From: Candidatus Cardinium sp. cBcalN2
GTDB lineage: Bacteria; Bacteroidota; Bacteroidia; Cytophagales; Amoebophilaceae
Assembly (NCBI RefSeq): GCF_022810445.1
Contig: NZ_JAACGD010000065.1
Span: forward strand, 1 to 7,090
Direction of reading: 5' to 3'
DNA: 7,090 bases
Shown here in pieces: positions 1-7,014 of the stretch (the first letter of the stretch is position 1; each line of letters opens with the position of its first letter). Under the pieces are notes generated by a model, which was not told where the DNA came from, searched no databases, and worked only from the letters and a program-made list of their open reading frames with translations. The position numbers and the translations under genes are program-made.

Positions 1-23
1 GGGCTTCAAACAGACTGTTTTTC

Positions 24-85
24 TATTTCAGCTGTAAGGGCTGCTTGCTGATCGCAACTATTTTACAAGGGGCGTTTTTGCTTTT
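24..85 (+). repeat. Dispersed intergenic repeat, copy A (diverged)
   Basis: The 14 bases at 26-39 (TTTCAGCTGTAAGG) recur exactly at 7024-7037. After them, both copies continue with a GCAA-like segment, a TTTTAC, a GGGGC or GGGC, and a T-rich tract ending TTTTTGC, although spacing and bases differ. Copy A is therefore probably a diverged relative of the right-edge copy. The alignment was made by eye. Confidence 0.45.
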
Positions 86-109
86 TCTCCGTAGCCTTTG
101 CCACTGCGC

Positions 110-148
110 TGAACGGCTACACTTATAGAGGTGTATCCATTCCGTTCA
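110..148. other. Compound hairpin in the left intergenic region
   Basis: TGAACGG at 110-116 is the exact reverse complement of CCGTTCA at 142-148. Inside it, TACAC (118-122) pairs with GTGTA (131-135) around an 8-base loop. GCCA at 100-103 and TGGC at 149-152 could extend the stem past a one-sided bulge. There is no T-run after the stem on either strand, so it does not look like an intrinsic terminator. It could be RNA structure or a symmetry within a mobile-element remnant. Confidence 0.4.
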
Positions 149-190
149 TGGCTTACACGTAAAGACAATCTATTGTTATCTGTTCAGGGC

Positions 191-221
191 TAATGGCATC
201 AACTTAAGGGATGAGCCATTA
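191..221. other. Hairpin with 7-bp stem in the left intergenic region
   Basis: TAATGGC (191-197) is the reverse complement of GCCATTA (215-221). ATC (198-200) and GAT (210-212) can continue the helix after a two-base bulge, leaving a loop of about 9 bases. No T-run follows on either strand. It lies between the two repeat copies of this region. Confidence 0.35.
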
Positions 222-246
222 TGGGTCAATTTAACCCGTAAGGAAT

Positions 247-290
247 TTACGGAGTGATTTCAGCAATTTTTTACTCAGGGCACGTTTTTT
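247..290 (+). repeat. Dispersed intergenic repeat, copy B
   Basis: Positions 251-281 match 7036-7066 at 30 of 31 bases in the same orientation; the only difference is T at 275 against C at 7060. Both copies then run into a T-rich tract. The repeat starts at the right arm of a small hairpin (236-241 with 247-252). Near-identity of two copies 6.8 kb apart, outside any coding region, indicates a dispersed repeat, possibly the end of an insertion sequence or miniature element. Confidence 0.75.
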
Positions 291-403
291 TCCTAGCATA
301 AGCCATAGTGGTGAACGGAAACTAGAAAAAATATGGAATAAATAATATGTATTAGCTGCAGCGATAGAAAAATCTATAAACAAATAACGTATAGCATTAA
401 ACG

Positions 404-475
404 TAGCCCGTAGGGGAATCGAACCCCTGTTTCCAGGATGAAAACCTGACGTCCTAACCCCTAGACGAACGGGCC
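404..475 (-). tRNA. tRNA-Glu (anticodon UUC)
   Basis: Read on the minus strand, this 72-base gene folds as a full cloverleaf. It has a 7-bp acceptor stem closed by a G1-U72 wobble, a D arm containing AGGGGTTA, an anticodon stem with loop TTTTCAT, a T stem AGGGG/CCCCT with loop TTCGATT, and discriminator A73. The anticodon TTC is complementary to plus-strand bases 440-442 (GAA) and reads Glu codons GAA and GAG. The 3' CCA is not encoded and would be added by the nucleotidyltransferase. The gene lies downstream of the outer-membrane protein gene on the same strand, with a strong hairpin 10 bases before its 5' end. The identity is secure. Confidence 0.97.
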
Positions 476-484
476 ATATGACGG

Positions 485-516
485 AATAGCCAGCTAGTAT
501 GAACTAGCTAGCTATT
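485..516. other. Long imperfect palindrome upstream of tRNA-Glu
   Basis: AGCTAGT (492-498) pairs with ACTAGCT (503-509) around the 4-base loop ATGA. After one C·A mismatch (491/510), AATAGC (485-490) pairs with GCTATT (511-516). The result is a 13-pair stem with one mismatch. It sits between the stop of the outer-membrane protein gene and the tRNA on the minus strand. No T-run follows it in that direction, so it is not a classic terminator. It could be an RNA stability or processing structure, or a factor-dependent terminator. Confidence 0.6.
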
Positions 517-578
517 ACTAAAGTCAGGTAATATAAAAAAGGATCTCAAATGATATTTACCACCTGGGTTGCAAATTA

Positions 579-1334
579 CTAAAGGAATAGAGATGCAAGA
601 TTATAACCAGCATTAACCGTTAGATGGTGTGGCTTGGCTTGTTTTAAATCAGTAGCATCTGAGAATATAGTTTGTGACTTATCTGAGGCTAGGTCAAAGC
701 TATTCATAAAGTTGAAACCATATTTAATGTCAATAAATAATCCAAAAGGCAACTCATATGCCACACCAGCAGTAGCTGCCAGACTAAAGCCTGCTACCTC
801 TTTTTTGTGATCATCAGTAAGGTCAAAGTTCTCACCAGATTTTTTACAGGTTGTGCTAAGTGGCATATAAGGAGCACCACCCAACATAATCTTTAAAATA
901 CCTTGTTCTTGCTGACGACCAAGCGGATAAACACATAAAGAAATAGGAACATGCAGGCCATGACTCAACATGGTAATAGATGGAACAGCAGTTTTTTTGT
1001 CATCAGTTTTAGTATCACTAGTTTTAGTATCACTGGCATTATCTGCTTGTGCTTCTAGTGTAAATCCTTGCCTCAAGTAACCAATTTGTATTTCACCACC
1101 TACATAATCGTTAAAAGCATACTCGCCATAAAGACCACCACAAACAAACAAGTTATCAAAATACTTACACTTGATTTCTTTACTATTAATCTTAGCCTCA
1201 CAATTGCTTCCTGCATAGGGGGTCACACTCCCGCCAAGCTTTGCACCAAAGCCAAAAGGACTTACTTCTGCTTGTGCATTAAGGGCAGTGCAAACCAGAA
1301 CGCCTGCCATTAACGTTTTTTTTATTCTTGTCAT
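579..1334 (-). CDS. Exported outer-membrane beta-barrel protein, hypothetical
   Basis: This 251-residue protein begins with a classical signal peptide: positive MTRIKK, a hydrophobic core to about residue 18, and a likely type I cleavage after A-Q-A at residue 22. The mature chain alternates glycine/aromatic-rich stretches with polar loops, for example GAKLGG (30-35), GGLYGEYAFNDYVGGEIQIGY (66-86), AATAGVAYELPFGLFIDIKYGFNF (186-209) and a C-terminal HLTVNAGYNLASLFL. This style is typical of small Bacteroidota outer-membrane barrels of the porin-like or OMP_b-brl type. A hydrophilic segment at about 95-115 contains SDTKT twice, encoded by a perfect 15-base tandem repeat (1005-1034); it is probably a surface loop. 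Five cysteines (45, 56, 65, 134, 163) remain in the mature part, which is many for a barrel. The gene stands alone between tsaB and tRNA-Glu, with about 187 bases of AT-rich upstream DNA that could hold its own promoter. The start precedes an intact signal peptide and so is well supported. The exact family and ligand are unknown. Confidence 0.8.
   Translation of the reverse strand: MTRIKKTLMAGVLVCTALNAQAEVSPFGFGAKLGGSVTPYAGSNCEAKINSKEIKCKYFDNLFVCGGLYGEYAFNDYVGGEIQIGYLRQGFTLEAQADNASDTKTSDTKTDDKKTAVPSITMLSHGLHVPISLCVYPLGRQQEQGILKIMLGGAPYMPLSTTCKKSGENFDLTDDHKKEVAGFSLAATAGVAYELPFGLFIDIKYGFNFMNSFDLASDKSQTIFSDATDLKQAKPHHLTVNAGYNLASLFL
1005..1034. repeat. Perfect 15-bp tandem duplication inside the barrel gene
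   Basis: AGTTTTAGTATCACT occurs twice head to tail (1005-1019 and 1020-1034). On the minus strand it encodes SDTKT-SDTKT, residues 101-110 of the barrel protein. The unit is a multiple of three, so gain or loss of copies would keep the frame. Confidence 0.9.
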
Positions 1335-1396
1335 ATCTTAATTTATATTTAAAAATTGTATCTATTATGAACTTTTTACTCTAGAATTATTACTTA

Positions 1397-1402
1397 ATTA
1401 TA
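1397..1402 (-). promoter_or_regulatory. Possible -10 element for the barrel gene
   Basis: A perfect TATAAT occurs on the minus strand 63 bases upstream of the barrel gene's start codon. No convincing -35 or Bacteroidota -33 TTTG motif is at the right distance, and the region is very AT-rich, so a chance match is quite possible. Confidence 0.2.
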
Positions 1403-1425
1403 ACTTCTATTACAAGGCATTAACT

Positions 1426-1442
1426 TGGCTTTAGGCAAGCCA
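1426..1442. other. Short hairpin between tsaB and the barrel gene
   Basis: TGGCTT (1426-1431) pairs with AAGCCA (1437-1442) around the loop TAGGC. It lies about 80 bases past the tsaB stop and has no T-run after it on either strand, so a terminator role is doubtful. Confidence 0.3.
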
Positions 1443-1521
1443 GTCCACCCGACCAAATGACTTAATAGCAGCAATATTAAGGCTAATTTTAAAAAAAAAC
1501 AAATAAAGATGGGGCATTATT

Positions 1522-2190
1522 TTATTTTCCTTGAAAATGAGTTAAATAATAAGGCCTATAACTGGAAATATCTGTCCAAAGCTGTTGTTGAAATTTTGGA
1601 AACGCCAAGCTCCCTATGTGTATGGCAGAAGGAACGATATGTTCTATAAAACGAACATTTCGCTGACCTGCAAGCCATATTTTACATTTTAGCACCCCAT
1701 CTCCAAAAAAAAGTAAAGGTTGCTTAGGCAGTTCATCTTTATATGACTGGCTATCCAAGAGCGCCACATGAGCAGGGCGCTTGATTTGGCCTACTTGGTC
1801 AGCTATAAGCGTATAAATAGCGTTTCTTCTGGCATCAATGGCCGGACATAACAAAGTCCCCCCATTCACAAAGGGAGCCATACCATATGCCATAGCTTCT
1901 AAGGTACCAACTGCAATAAGTGGAATAGCTAGTCCATAGCAAAGGCCTTTTGCCACTGCAGTTCCAATCCGTAGGCCCGTGTAAGAACCAGGACCACCAG
2001 ATATGGCTACAGCTACTAAAGATTGGCGACCATGGTTGCTATTTTTTAATAAATCTTCTATGAGGGGCATCAAGTATTCCGAATGGGAACGGTCGACTAA
2101 GCGTGCACTATGGGCTACCAGTTTTCCAGCTTTATGTAACGCAACGGAACAAGCAGCTGTGGCGGTTTCAATGCTTAAAATAAGCGACAT
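1522..2190 (-). CDS. tsaB: tRNA threonylcarbamoyladenosine (t6A) biosynthesis protein TsaB
   Basis: TsaB is the non-catalytic paralogue and partner of TsaD. Together with TsaE they transfer the threonylcarbamoyl group made by TsaC/Sua5 to A37 of ANN-decoding tRNAs in the cytoplasm. The 222-residue sequence shows the family signatures in order: N-terminal ILSIETATAACSVAL (4-18); SHSEYLMPLI (35-44), which replaces the metal-binding histidine motif of TsaD; GGPGSYTGLRIG (65-76); the AIDARRNAIYTLI strand (117-129); FFGDG (161-165); and a terminal YRPYYL segment. The length is normal for the family (about 220-230), so the gene looks intact. The start is the ATG immediately before the conserved SLILSIET strand. 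It lies 22 bases downstream of the DUF3822 gene on the same strand and is probably co-transcribed with it. The next gene on this strand begins 187 bases further on. No clear intrinsic terminator follows. Confidence 0.95.
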   Translation of the reverse strand: MSLILSIETATAACSVALHKAGKLVAHSARLVDRSHSEYLMPLIEDLLKNSNHGRQSLVAVAISGGPGSYTGLRIGTAVAKGLCYGLAIPLIAVGTLEAMAYGMAPFVNGGTLLCPAIDARRNAIYTLIADQVGQIKRPAHVALLDSQSYKDELPKQPLLFFGDGVLKCKIWLAGQRNVRFIEHIVPSAIHIGSLAFPKFQQQLWTDISSYRPYYLTHFQGK

Positions 2191-2212
2191 AAAAATATTT
2201 TTAATTTTAAGT

Positions 2213-3109
2213 CTATTGCCTACTAGGTGTATGACAAAGAAAACTACTCATCAAATCAAAATATAACATAGGCCAGGTAGCACTTACTTTACAAACATAT
2301 GGATTGGGTTTTAAGAAATCTAACTTAGTTTTTAATGTGACCTTTGGCATATAAGCTTGTAACTGACGATAAGCCAATGACTTCTTTTGAATCAACCCAC
2401 CTACCAGTAACGCACAGGAGGTACGTTCTAATTGCATAACCTGTATGACAGCCGATAGACAAGTTAAAAAGTCATCGGCTGTGTTATAAGTAAAAAGATT
2501 GCAATAGAGTAGCTTGCTTTTCTTATGAAGGACTATATAAAAATAGTCCTCTGACAACCAGACAAATAATTCTGTTTTAGGTAGACATTCTACTTGAAAT
2601 CCCTGGATAATGGCATTGACTTGATGAATAATATACAAATTACTACCGGTATAGCGCTTTCTAAACCAATCTAAAACAGCGGCATTTTCTGAAAAGACAA
2701 CAGACACTTTAGCCAATGGATGGGTGAAAGAGATCACCTCATCATTTGGATCTACACCACATGCAACATGAATATAGGCAGGCAAATCTTTTTTACTTAA
2801 AAGCAAATGAGGCAAAAGGGTAAACTTTCGATTTGAAACAGATAAAGTAACAGAAGACCAATCTTTTTTAATTAAAAAAAAATCTTGGTTATACAATTGT
2901 TCCAAGCTTTTGATATAGCTTGGCTGATTTTTATCCATAGGGAGTTCATATATGCCCAATAGGACGCATTCTTGGGTAGTCCGTTCTATACAACAGAATT
3001 TAATTAAACCATGACCTATATTAATAGATAAATGGTAATGGCTGCTTTTATCAAAATTGAATTTGCTTGGATGAACAACAGAAAGAATTTTTTTGGGGAA
3101 GACTTCCAT
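2213..3109 (-). CDS. DUF3822 family protein
   Basis: This 298-residue protein has no signal peptide and no membrane span, so it is probably cytoplasmic. It matches the Bacteroidota-specific DUF3822 family by its overall pattern. There is an N-terminal strand pair HYHLSINIGHGLIKFCCIE (24-42) resembling the first hairpin of an actin-like (ASKHA) fold; a central VTLSVSNRKFTLLPHLLLS (87-105); the characteristic FTYNTADDFLTCLSAVIQVMQLE (206-228) followed by LLVGGLIQKKSLAYRQLQAYM (234-254); and a C-terminal MLYFDLMSSFLC (281-292), where other members have a similar aromatic-rich end. The length is normal for the family. The function is unknown; the actin-like resemblance is my inference. As I recall, family members often sit beside the rRNA methyltransferase gene rsmD; here the downstream neighbour is tsaB, 22 bases away, so a shared transcript is likely. 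Upstream it diverges from the DUF4296 gene. No Shine-Dalgarno sequence is visible before the ATG. Confidence 0.8.
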   Translation of the reverse strand: MEVFPKKILSVVHPSKFNFDKSSHYHLSINIGHGLIKFCCIERTTQECVLLGIYELPMDKNQPSYIKSLEQLYNQDFFLIKKDWSSVTLSVSNRKFTLLPHLLLSKKDLPAYIHVACGVDPNDEVISFTHPLAKVSVVFSENAAVLDWFRKRYTGSNLYIIHQVNAIIQGFQVECLPKTELFVWLSEDYFYIVLHKKSKLLYCNLFTYNTADDFLTCLSAVIQVMQLERTSCALLVGGLIQKKSLAYRQLQAYMPKVTLKTKLDFLKPNPYVCKVSATWPMLYFDLMSSFLCHTPSRQ

Positions 3110-3244
3110 ATTTTCTTGCCGAGATGGCTATTTTTTGGGCAGAAGTAAAGATATGTATCTAATTTTTTACTTCACATCTATCTAATATAGGGGTTTTTAC
3201 TTAACTTTACATCGAATAGATCACTTAACCTCTTTATCGGGAAT
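3110..3244. promoter_or_regulatory. Divergent intergenic region with inverted repeat
   Basis: These 135 bases separate the divergent DUF3822 and DUF4296 genes and so must hold the promoters for both directions. GAAGTAAA (3142-3149) is the exact reverse complement of TTTACTTC (3166-3173), with 16 bases between. The arrangement would fit a dimeric regulator site or a weak RNA hairpin. No clear -33/-7 promoter pair could be assigned. Confidence 0.4.
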
Positions 3245-3601
3245 ATGAAAAAAATAGTTATTATTCTTTTGCCATCTTTCCTGTTATATGGCCTAGGTAA
3301 GGCAACTTTTAAAACTTTGTATAGCCATCGTCCACCCGCTACTGTAATCCATGAAGTAACTTTTGTAAATATTATACGAGACTTAGAATTACTGAATAGT
3401 TGGCTGCTCAATAGGTATGATCCTAAAGAAACTATAGATATATTACACCATCAAAACCATCAAAAAATATTAGCCTTATATAAGGTAGATCCGAAAACCT
3501 TTAAAGAGAGTGTAAAGTATTATCTAGAAGCTTCTTCGGAGAGAGCCCTTACTATTTATGAAAAAGTCTATGTAGCTTTACAAGCACTTGCTAGTGAGTA
3601 A
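3245..3601 (+). CDS. DUF4296 domain protein, membrane-anchored or exported
   Basis: This is a 118-residue protein with an N-terminal hydrophobic segment (residues 4-19, after MKK). That segment works either as a signal peptide or as a membrane anchor facing the periplasm. The remainder fits the Bacteroidota DUF4296 pattern: a first helix VTFVNIIRDLELLNSWLLN (38-56), then QKILALYKVDPKTFKESVKYYLEASSERALTIYEKVYVALQ (73-113), with the typical short helix, the K-V-D-P turn, the F..S..YY core and the IY..V...L end. As I recall the family, members often carry a lipobox cysteine; here no cysteine follows the hydrophobic stretch, so this copy is probably not a lipoprotein. The function is unknown. The ATG at 3245 is preceded by a weak GGGA and directly starts the MKK signal, which supports this start. 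It is the first gene of the plus-strand half, 91 bases before the Smr gene. Confidence 0.7.
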   Translation: MKKIVIILLPSFLLYGLGKATFKTLYSHRPPATVIHEVTFVNIIRDLELLNSWLLNRYDPKETIDILHHQNHQKILALYKVDPKTFKESVKYYLEASSERALTIYEKVYVALQALASE

Positions 3602-3618
3602 ACGCCTTGTAAAACACA

Positions 3619-3655
3619 GATACGGGTGGTATCTTAAGTATCTATTGCAAAGGCA
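3619..3655. other. Two small hairpins between the DUF4296 and Smr genes
   Basis: GATAC (3619-3623) pairs with GTATC (3629-3633), and ATTGC pairs with GCAAT about ten bases later, around the loop AAAG. Neither is followed by a T-run. They are weak and may be chance in AT-rich spacer DNA. Confidence 0.2.
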
Positions 3656-3692
3656 ATCTAGTGTTAATTTATAGGTTATTTAATAGGTGATA

Positions 3693-4154
3693 ATGGAATC
3701 CACTATTGCGATTGGTAGTTACGTACAGCTTAAAGATCATCCTACCATAGGTGAAGTGGTACGTATAAGCCTAGATAAAAAAGTATTGGTTGCTGTTGGG
3801 ATGTTACATTTTTACTTACCACTTCACGCCATTGAATTAGTAAAATCTCCATCGCCTATTGCCAAAACAGCTGCTAAACGAAACAACTTTAGCAGGGGTA
3901 AACCATCTAAGAAAACCGATCCTGTACTTGATCTACATGGCTTGAACAAAGCACAAGCGTTATTGCTATTAGAAAAGTTTCTAGATCGCGCCTTATTATT
4001 GGGTCATAGTCGATTAAAAATCATCCATGGACAAGGAATGGGCATTTTACGTCATGCGATACGCAAATATTTAAACAAACACCCTTTAGTAAAAGAGGTA
4101 ATAGGGGAAAGTCCCATAGATTGCATGGCAGGTATGACCATAGCTCAGCTATAG
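3693..4154 (+). CDS. Small Smr-domain protein resembling the C-terminal tail of MutS2
   Basis: This 153-residue protein has two parts. Residues 7-50 (IGSYVQLKDHPTIGEVVRIS, then a KKVLVAVGMLHFYLPL strand region) resemble the KOW-like beta domain that precedes the Smr domain in MutS2. After a basic linker (51-75), residues 78-153 form an Smr domain with VLDLHG (78-83), a helix ending DRALLLGH, the IIHGQGMGILRHAIRKYL motif (110-127) and a terminal AGMTIAQL that parallels the GVTIAEL end of MutS2. Smr domains bind nucleic acid, and many nick DNA or cleave RNA. MutS2 itself acts on branched DNA or on stalled ribosomes, using a MutS ATPase core that is absent here: full MutS2 is about 800 residues and no remnant of the core lies upstream. 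In-frame GTG at 3687 gives two extra residues, but ATG at 3693 is preferred; AGGTG at 3685-3689 is close upstream. It is either a stand-alone family member or a surviving tail gene. The domain call is strong, the cellular role unknown. Confidence 0.85.
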   Translation: MESTIAIGSYVQLKDHPTIGEVVRISLDKKVLVAVGMLHFYLPLHAIELVKSPSPIAKTAAKRNNFSRGKPSKKTDPVLDLHGLNKAQALLLLEKFLDRALLLGHSRLKIIHGQGMGILRHAIRKYLNKHPLVKEVIGESPIDCMAGMTIAQL

Positions 4155-4159
4155 CCCTC

Positions 4160-4198
4160 ATGCTATCTAAGCTTAGTAGCCTAGCATAATAATACTTT

Positions 4199-4201
<3 letters not shown>
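4160..4201 (+). terminator. Possible intrinsic terminator after the Smr gene
   Basis: ATGCTA (4160-4165) pairs with TAGCAT (4182-4187), and the enclosed segment contains the perfect palindrome CTAAGCTTAG (4167-4176). A six-T run ends at 4201, but it starts eight bases after the stem, which is farther than usual. It lies six bases past the stop codon of the Smr gene and 45 bases before gyrB, so it would separate the two transcripts. Confidence 0.3.
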
Positions 4202-6195
<1,994 letters not shown>

Positions 6196-6347
6196 AGTAA
6201 GGCGTTTTTTCTTTTTATAGGTATACGGCAATAGTCAGGGCTGAATAGACACTTTTTTATCGCAAGCTTATAGCTTTCTTAACTTAAACTCTTTAAATTC
6301 ACAGTAGTAATCCAACGGTTGTGTAACATTTAAACATTTCAAGTAAA

Positions 6348-6554
6348 ATGATCTTTAGAAATCTATATTATCTAATCTTAGGTATGCTATTAGGGACTGT
6401 ATTAGGCGCTTTCATTTGCGATGATACTAAGAAAAAAATAACAAAAGCAATGCAAAAAAAAGCAACACAGCTATCTGGTTGTCTTAAATCATCTTCTGAA
6501 AAGGCCGAGGAAGCCATTCATACTATTAAAAATGCCGTTAAGGGATTAACTTAA
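6348..6554 (+). CDS. Small membrane-anchored protein, YtxH-like
   Basis: This 68-residue protein has one N-terminal membrane segment (about residues 6-24, with the glycine-spaced LGMLLGTVLGAFIC). It continues with a long, lysine-rich amphipathic helix (25-67: DDTKKKITKAMQKKATQLSG, then SSEKAEEAIHTIKNAVKGL). A glycine-zipper span followed by a charged helix is the pattern of YtxH-domain proteins, which are often stress-associated in other bacteria. The match is in style only and no catalytic residue is expected. The start ATG lies directly before the span, with AAG four bases upstream and no strong ribosome binding site. It lies 152 bases after gyrB and 44 bases before another protein of similar design, so the two may form an operon. 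Confidence 0.6.
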   Translation: MIFRNLYYLILGMLLGTVLGAFICDDTKKKITKAMQKKATQLSGCLKSSSEKAEEAIHTIKNAVKGLT

Positions 6555-6598
6555 ATAAGTTTATAATAGGCTGGGTTAATTCCTATAATAAATAATAT

Positions 6599-6790
6599 AT
6601 GTCTAAAAAATTATGGTTAGGTTGGGGGGCATTTTTAGGTATGCTTGCTTTATGGTTTTTGATCCCTAATAGCGATAAGACAAAACTAAACAAAAAGTTA
6701 TATGTGGGTATACAACGGGCTTCCCTATCTATTGTAAAGCAACATTTATTGAGCCCTTGGGTAAAAAAGATCGTAGCGCTGCTTTTTTAG
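6599..6790 (+). CDS. Very small membrane protein, possibly degenerate YtxH-like
   Basis: This 63-residue protein has a single membrane segment (about residues 5-22: LWLGWGAFLGMLALWFLI). It is followed by PNSDKTKLNKKL (23-34), which echoes the P-x-S-G-K-x-x-R-x-x-L turn after the span in YtxH-like proteins, and then by a basic, partly amphipathic stretch that ends in a hydrophobic VKKIVALLF. The similar layout and position after the preceding gene suggest either a diverged paralogue or a cooperating partner. No ribosome binding site is evident. Because it is short and unrecognised at family level, it may be a lineage-specific gene or, less likely, a chance open frame. Confidence 0.45.
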   Translation: MSKKLWLGWGAFLGMLALWFLIPNSDKTKLNKKLYVGIQRASLSIVKQHLLSPWVKKIVALLF

Positions 6791-6899
6791 CAATCTGCTT
6801 GTTTATACCTCTTCAACCTATTTCTATCCATCCCCTACTGGGTCAAAAGTGTAAAAAAAATGCTATATTATTTAATAATCAACAAAACATCATCCTTAA

Positions 6900-6919
6900 G
6901 TTGACGCTATTTTGTCAAC
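6900..6919. other. Inverted repeat GTTGAC-8-GTCAAC
   Basis: Two perfect 6-base arms surround the 8-base loop GCTATTTT. There is no T-run immediately after on either strand. It may be a weak RNA hairpin or an operator-like site; the role is unknown. Confidence 0.3.
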
Positions 6920-6934
6920 ACATACCTCCTCGTA

Positions 6935-6961
6935 AACTTCAGTCAATCAAGTTGCTTTTTT
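6935..6961 (+). terminator. Weak terminator-like hairpin downstream of the small membrane genes
   Basis: AACTT (6935-6939) can pair with AAGTT (6949-6953) around a 9-base loop and is followed by GC and six T residues (6956-6961). The stem is short and AT-rich, so its stability is poor. It is the only stem-plus-T-run arrangement downstream of the YtxH-like pair. Confidence 0.25.
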
Positions 6962-7014
6962 AGGTATAACCCTGCTATACCGCTGAAACAGTTGACAGGA
7001 AGGCTGCAGCGTGG

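Larger units (their letters stand above)
1..403. other. Gene-free, repeat- and hairpin-rich intergenic region
   Basis: No open reading frame of useful length is present on either strand. The stretch holds two copies of a dispersed repeat (24-85, diverged; 247-290). It also holds a run of short inverted repeats: 110-116 with 142-148 enclosing 118-122 with 131-135; 191-197 with 215-221; and 236-241 with 247-252. Between about 290 and 403 the sequence is AT-rich and nothing is recognisable. It lies downstream of the minus-strand tRNA-Glu. It may be a decayed insertion-sequence end, a small non-autonomous element, or a structured transcript; the sequence alone does not decide. No transposase remnant was found by eye. 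Confidence 0.6.

Noticed and set aside
1..300. Possible remnant of a transposase gene in the left intergenic repeat
   Set aside because: Stops occur frequently in the frames inspected on both strands and no transposase motif is readable, so only a non-coding repeat is claimed.
1068..1313. 81-codon plus-strand frame inside the barrel gene
   Set aside because: It is antisense to a gene with a clear signal peptide and lacks domain features or a promoter.
1426..1442. Hairpin considered as the tsaB terminator
   Set aside because: No T-run follows the stem on the minus strand, and the nearby A-run (T-run on the minus strand) near 1490 has no stem before it.
2003..2266. 87-codon plus-strand frame opposite the tsaB start region
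   Set aside because: It is antisense to the well-supported tsaB and the end of DUF3822, with no protein-like features.
3178..3411. 77-codon minus-strand frame across the DUF4296 gene start
   Set aside because: It overlaps a better-supported gene on the other strand and has no recognisable features.
6196..6347. Search for a gyrB terminator or a small gene in the 152-base spacer
   Set aside because: There is a T-rich tract just after the gyrB stop but no preceding stem, and only a 5-bp AAGCT/AGCTT symmetry later; nothing supportable.
6757..6963. 68-codon open frame on the plus strand overlapping the end of the last small membrane gene
   Set aside because: It begins inside the preceding gene, has no recognisable domain or ribosome binding site, and runs through hairpins and AT-rich spacer. 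It looks like a chance frame.
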